Of a stretch of DNA of 64,000 nucleotides, positions 58,774 through 64,000 are shown one piece after another. The stretch comes from Porodaedalea pini (lineage: Eukaryota; Basidiomycota; Agaricomycetes; Hymenochaetales; Hymenochaetaceae). The position numbers and the translations under genes are program-made. The notes beneath the pieces were generated by a model that was not told where the DNA came from, made no database searches, and was given only the letters and a program-made list of their open reading frames with translations. Within the stretch, counting starts at the first letter, position 1; every line of letters starts with the position of its first letter. Where the stretch lies: positions 186,001 through 250,000 of the forward strand of contig NBAY01000037.1 in the NCBI GenBank assembly GCA_002794775.1. The letters are read 5' to 3'.

Positions 58774-60621
58774 GGCGTTTTGTTGTCTTCTCGTCGTGCA
58801 CGCCGGCCGTGCCGACCCCGCACGCTCCCACGCCCCGATACCGCCGCAATATACCTGCATAGCCAATACCCCGCGCGGCTCGCCTGATCTCCTTCAGATG
58901 TTGTGTGCATTCGTTCGTCCGCCTTCTTGGCTTCCTGGCTTCCAGCCTCTGCTTCGGGATTCCACCTCCCGCTATCCCTCTGGGTCCTTCGCGTATTCCA
59001 CTTTCCCGGGTCACGTTTCTTGTCGTCATTTTCTGCCGTTACTTATGCTATTTTTAGCTTTCCTTTCTTTTCCTTGCGCGCAGTATACTTATCTGGCTTT
59101 TTATAGCTCGCCTTTGTCCGTTTGTTGATTTCCTTCCTTTTTGTCAGGCACCGACCCGTGGTCGCGTTATCGCCTTTCTTGTGCCCTCGTTCATCCGCGT
59201 CCTGGCGACTCGGAGAAAAAAAGAAATCACAGAACTAAAAAAGACGTCCATGTAGTTGGCACGGCACGCCTTGAAGGCGGCTGCGCGAGCGCAGCTGCGG
59301 CATTGTATATACCCTGTAGTCTCCTGTGTATAGCGCTCATGTTGTAAAAGTAGAATTCAGGCACGGCGCGCCGCTGTGTCCAGCCAATACGATTCCGTGC
59401 GAGCGAAAAAGTTGCGCTTGGGGTGGAAACGTTCCTTGCGTTGGCCTCGGCGGCCCGGATGAACTCGGAATTTAGCTTTCGCGGACCAAGTTTCTCTTGT
59501 TCTGCTCTGCTTTCTGTGCTGTGCACAAAGCCTTTCCGGGATGTTCCACACTTGCAAGCAGCGTTGGGACTGAGTTGAATTTGTAACCTGTTCAAACGAA
59601 CCTTGAAGAGCGCCTTCAAGTTTGACGGCTTACATTGGATCTCCTCGTTTCTCACCTAGGTCGCCCGACTGTACGTACTTCGCCTTGCATGGGTTGCATA
59701 TAAAATGCAAGCCTCAAACCGAGTCATGCATTCACAAAGCGCCTTGTCACCGTCAAGGAGATTCTCTCTGACGTCCAGAAGCGGTGAAAAAAATGTTGGT
59801 ATGATTCAATGTCTCGTTAATTTGCTTACTATCGTCGTCGTTTCAAATCATTAATATTGGCACTGGCAGTACTTGTCTGGGATACTTGAGTATTGATGCT
59901 GACTCTCAGGGGGGAGAAGAAATATGACGTGGCCGAACCAAAATCAGCTGGAGTCGGGGGCCAGAGGCCCAGAGCACAAGGTAATCATAAGGCACTAGAT
60001 CGCCATCTGTCCCTTATCTGATATGCATACAGGAAGAGCAAAACTGTCTGCTGCACTGATGCCATCGTAACATTATATGCAGACGATTAGAATGCCATCT
60101 CGCGTTTCAACGCGGTCATTCGCAGAGTCATACGTGCTTAACTCACGTCCAACGCGCCCGACAGATGCCGGTAAGTGACGTACAAATAAAAAGGAGGCCA
60201 TTTCCAGACAATACAGTAGGTGCTTGGACGCGCAGCCCATCCTAGGGGCCTCCGCCTAAGCAGGGCAGCCGCGAGGCTACGACTTCCGCGCAGAAGAAAA
60301 TACAAGGTCTTTCTAGCCGAGCGTTTACCAACCCTGTCGATAGAACGTCGCTCCGTGGATATGAAATCGCGCTCACGTGCGGCGCAGACTGAGGACACGA
60401 AAACATGTTCTGTTCCTTCACGCAGGTTGTTTTGACGTATTTCATTTTCTCACCCTCATCATATTTCAGGCTTTCTCAGCGAGTATTACCCCCAGCCACA
60501 GCCAATCGTCAACACCGCATCTCTTAGACCTTCTCACCTCGCATCTATTTAACACCACCAGCGACGTCCTGGTTCAGCTTTTGCCACCGCAGCTTGACGA
60601 CTCCCAAGCCACAATCCCACA
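58774..60621. other. 1.8-kb intergenic region
   Basis: No supported gene. Carries an ATTAATATTG copy at 59850 and the AA14 3' flank; the last few hundred bases are pyrimidine-rich promoter. Confidence 0.5.
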
Positions 60622-62321
60622 ATGAGCTATCTGTTGGATTGCGTCGTTCCCTACGTCGACGAGCCCGACCCGCTGGATAGCGACTCGGAGTATGTCAAGA
60701 TCAAAGTTAAACGTCCGCGCAATAAACTGAGAAAGGTATGTGCGGTGCGTTCTTTTCAGATGAAGCCACGTACATCGTCTATGTCTTCGTCCTCTCGTTC
60801 GAGCCACCTCGTTTTGAACAGTCATTTACTGCTTTATCCCAGCCAAATAACTTCTTTCTGAAACGACCGAAGCCAAGCTGGAGCACAAGCGACCTTTCCA
60901 GCCTTTACTCTAATGGTTCAACTGTATCGCCTGAGGCTTTCGACCAGGAGCCACGGAAGGCTGGTGATGGCCGAATGGTGAGGTTTCGCTTTGTTCTCAC
61001 AACCTGTATGTTGATAGACATTCTCCACCATTTCCAGTATTTCGACTATCGCCCCGGCCGACCCAGCCTGTCCGGCTCGTCCAAGGGATACTACATGCTG
61101 CCGTCACCTCCCGCACTCTCACTAGAAGAGAAATGTCTCAATTTCCTTGAGGAAAAGATTATTGAGCAACAGGTATGCGAGATCCAACACAATCATCACG
61201 GGTGGAGTTTTCACGTAGGCCACTCTCTACAGCAGAAAAAGAAAGTTGCAGTTCCTCAAGCACGTACTGTATACGGCGATCCGGATGCTCCAGCGATCAC
61301 TCCAGACGTATCCAAGGAGGTCCATGCCGACTACAGTGTCTGTGCGATGTCCGAGGAGGAGGCGGCTGCTTGCAAAGCTCAAAGAAGAAAATGGAACGTG
61401 GACAAAGCCAGGGGTGTTCACTTCCCAAGCCTCCTGAACGTGAGGCGCAAAGAACTCGCAGTCGCTCTTCAGGCGGCACACAAAGTGAACGTAAAAATCA
61501 TACCAAAGCCGCCGCGCCCTCTGCGTACGTTGTCGACAGAGAAGTGCAAGAACTGTGCTCTGCCCGGAACTGTTATCCCCCCTGGCCTAAACCCGTCAGA
61601 CTGGCTTCCTCTCGTCTATTTGCGTAGAGCTCAACGGTGCGAGCGTCAGCGTCCTATCCCCGAGGAAGCCGAGAAGGCGCGCGCGATTGTCGTCAATCGT
61701 ATGATACAGGAGAACGTACCGCGTCTGTCTGTCTGGACTTGCAGGAGACACATGCGCTCTCGTCCAGGACCTTCACCTCTTTCGAAGTCAACAATGCCTA
61801 CTGCTGTCTCTGCCAGCACTGAGAGTGCTTCCATCGATGAGACGGAGTCAAGCAGCCTGAGCGATGGCGGTATCGATGTTGAAGCCCAGTCGTTCACCGC
61901 AGATACCGATAGCTTCTTAGACTCGTCCAGCGAGTACTCTGACGACCAGACGGACCTGACGAGTGAGCACTCCGAACCAATATCTGCTGCCTACCAGGCC
62001 GTTGAAGTGCGCGGACTGCAGTGGATGAAGAAATATCGGGTCCCTAAGTTCCTTCCAGCTAGCAAAGAGCATCCTCGATCCTCCATCGACGAGAAGGTCC
62101 CTGAAAATGGGACGGTGGCAGAGCCAACAAGGTTATCACCGCTGTCAAAATGGAACTGCGACAAGCCGCTTCCACCTTTACCTACATCCACCCCGCCTCA
62201 CTTCCCTCCTCAGCGCAATCCAACGCATCCCCGAGGTCTCCGCCGCTCGCAGTCGGTGCACGTGGGCGTGTTGGGCAGACAGTACTCGATGCAATCGCGT
62301 GCCCAAGTCCAGCCACTGTAA
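60622..62321 (+). CDS. Uncharacterised disordered protein
   Basis: Four exons (60622-60735, 60822-60977, 61038-61172, 61233-62321) close in frame to 497 aa; the last intron could instead be retained. I do not recognise a family. The N terminus is acidic (DCVVPYVDEPDPLDSDSEYV). The middle holds DYRPGRPSLSGSSKGYYMLP and a helical part (MSEEEAAACKAQRRKWNVDK) followed by RGVHFPSLLNVRRKELAVAL. A conserved-looking patch, KCKNCALPGTVIPPGLNPSD, could bind metal through CxxC. The C-terminal third is Ser/Asp-rich, then Pro-rich (KPLPPLPTSTPPHFPP), suggesting an adaptor or SH3-binding region. No membrane segments. Confidence 0.65.
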
Positions 62322-62968
62322 TAGGAGACAGCGTGCTCATTCGCGATGGGTTGAGAAATCGATTAATTAGCTCACCATTCACGCCTAAACAAGGCTCGCC
62401 AACCTTTCAATTCGTTCACAAGAGCAATTTCTTATTGATGTACGTTCGTCTGTCGTCGCTCTCCATTCTTTCTCTCCATATCACGTCTCCGACAATCATT
62501 CACCAACGCCCACAATCATCCACCTCGCTCGTTCACTTCCTCTGCTGTCTTCTTGCTCTGTCCTTGTCATCAAACCGTCGCTCCCTCACCTTTTCATCTT
62601 GTTGCTCCTCTCACCGCTCTTCCTCTTTTACCACGCTCATTTATGCAACTCTCACCCTCGTCTTTCATTCATCTAAATCTCTTGATCCAACCTTTTCTTC
62701 TCATTTCTACCGTTATCCCTTCCCGAATCCTGCATAAATATCATGACTGCTTCCATGAGCACTGTGATTGCTTGAATGGGCGGTAAACAGATCAACAATT
62801 GTACAGATATAAATACAAATCCATGTAGTTCAAAATCTGTAGTATTTGAAAAGCGGCATTTATTATACATTAAACTGAAAATGGCATCTAGGCCTAGATC
62901 GTATAGAGAAAAGCGACATGTTGTAAAAGCGCGTCACTAACAAGACCAGAAGTGGGACTTCTAGCCGT
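62322..62968. other. Convergent intergenic region
   Basis: Pyrimidine-rich; open frames here are low complexity. Nothing supported. Confidence 0.5.
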
Positions 62969-63672
62969 CTACATTGACGAATCTTTCTGAGAATCGAGGT
63001 CTTCCGGATTGCACCGGGGGAGCTTAATATCAGGCCGATCTCCGGTCTCCAATCTACGCCAGTTCGACCCATAATCATCTTTATCCGAGCTCCAGGTTCC
63101 GAGACTATCGGTTCCCCGGATACTATCCTTCAGAGAATCGGAACTCAGGCTCGTGCAACGAAGCGAGGGCGCAAGGCGCTTTGGTGCACCGTCTGGGAGT
63201 ATGGGCTCGGAGATGTCAACCTCCCCTCTGAACCTCGAAAATTGAAACCCTGTTTCTTCATCGACATAATCATATTGGAACTTCTGCGCCGGGCTTGCAT
63301 TGGTGTGATGGTCAGGATATGAAGATTCTCCGTGCCTAGACGGTCTGCTATGGATATCAAGTTCTGTGGTGAACAAATCAGAAGAAACATTATCCAAGGA
63401 AAGATGAGTCTCGCATAGGATGCTACGAGGTAAGGTAGAGCCTTCATGCCCCGCACCTGCGATTGGCGTTAGGACTCGAAGGTTAGCCAGTGTGCTAAGC
63501 AGAAGTGAATGAACGAACCTCCAGGTGAGCCTCTACTCGACTTCTTCTTCCAGACGACATCGTCTTGAACCTCCTGAGACCTTGAGGTCTCGTTTAGGAC
63601 TCGCTCTCCACCGAAAAAGTCACGCGTAGCTCTCTGCGGTTTATAGAAACGAATGCTAGGGCATTGCGCCAT
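62969..63672 (-). CDS. Uncharacterised Ser/Asp-rich protein
   Basis: Two exons (63672-63519 and 63456-62969) with a GTTCGT..CGCAG intron close in frame to 213 aa. Starts MAQCPSIRFYKPQRATRDFF. The rest is hydrophilic, rich in Ser, Asp and Arg (RPSRHGESSYPDHHTNASPA, SLSSDSLKDSIRGTDSLGTW) and ends NPEDLDSQKDSSM. No recognised domain, signal peptide or membrane segment. A longer 5' part beyond 63672 is possible because the window ends soon after. Confidence 0.5.
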
Positions 63673-64000
63673 AGGAGGACAGACGTGCTTTTCAGTTTCT
63701 ACGAGGCCAACAGGTGAATTTATCGAAGCCTTCCTGGACTCCTTCAGCAGGGAATCGCGTTATTTGCGAGGCATTGATGAGCATAGACTGTAGATACGTT
63801 CTCAAAGCAAAGGTGATTGCGTGAATGTACGAGAGGTTGATACTTTGTTGTACTTATCTCGTGGTGGCTTGAAGAACGCAAAGTTCATTGTCATTGTATT
63901 CCTTGCGCACACTATGCACAGGCCGGAATTTTGTGGCCAAATTATCGTGCAGTAGTACAGATGGGGTGAGCTGGGGCTGTGATAAGCCCTGAGTAGTCAG
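63673..64000. other. Right edge of the window
   Basis: Nothing recognised; presumably promoter of the minus-strand gene just inside. Confidence 0.4.

Noticed and set aside
1..64000. CRISPR arrays, bacterial operons, rRNA
   Set aside because: No regularly spaced repeats, no Shine-Dalgarno-led gene strings and no rRNA-like sequence; the DNA is plainly eukaryotic with spliceosomal introns.

Overview
The window is nuclear DNA of a basidiomycete fungus, most likely a wood-decay Agaricomycete (Polyporales-like, by inference). Genes carry many 45-70 nt GT..AG introns, base composition is moderate, and the gene content is typical of the group: DUF6533 membrane proteins, a DUF4112 pair, an AA14-type lytic polysaccharide monooxygenase, a GH79 glucuronidase and a non-reducing polyketide synthase of SAT-KS-MAT-PT-ACP-ACP-TE layout.

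Layout. 2.2-4.2 kb: a DHA14-type MFS exporter. 5.3-7.4 kb: a DUF6533 membrane protein with very small exons. 7.8-8.15 kb: an imperfect foldback repeat. 8.9-10.8 kb: secreted GH79. 11.4-13.0 kb: a C2H2 zinc-finger protein (minus). 14.6-15.1 kb: a small Cys/His protein (minus). 16.1-17.0 kb: a DUF4112 protein. 17.4-19.8 kb: a gene-free transposon nest, in which a perfect-architecture foldback element and partial copies are found and one copy is split by a TA-flanked mariner-like MITE. 20.2-22.4 kb: a siderophore-type MFS transporter with an apparent 1-nt frameshift. 22.9-25.4 kb: an FAD monooxygenase (minus). 26.0-28.4 kb: two uncharacterised proteins (minus). 30.5-38.0 kb: the NR-PKS, 8 exons, about 2304 aa. 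40.2-40.9 kb: second DUF4112 protein. 41.7-42.2 kb: a small hydrophilic protein. 42.9-44.5 kb: a PL1 pectate lyase pseudogene (minus). 45.9-46.3 kb: a small coiled-coil protein (minus). 47.7-49.2 kb: a paralogue of the 11-13 kb zinc-finger gene, with an apparent frameshift. 49.9-50.4 kb: a possible small charged protein. 50.6-52.8 kb: homogentisate 1,2-dioxygenase (minus). 54.6-55.8 kb: another zinc-finger protein, again with an apparent frameshift. 57.1-58.8 kb: AA14-type LPMO. 60.6-62.3 and 63.0-63.7 kb: uncharacterised proteins.

How the genes may work together. The NR-PKS, the salicylate-hydroxylase-like FAD monooxygenase and the two MFS transporters could form a loose orsellinic-acid-type metabolite cluster: the PKS makes an aromatic acid, the flavoenzyme hydroxylates it, and a transporter moves product or iron chelate. 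This is inference from proximity. GH79, AA14 and the dead pectate lyase belong to plant cell wall breakdown. Homogentisate dioxygenase belongs to Phe/Tyr catabolism and looks unconnected.

Exon borders were worked out by hand from GT/AG sites, frame closure and family resemblance. No alignment or database search was run.
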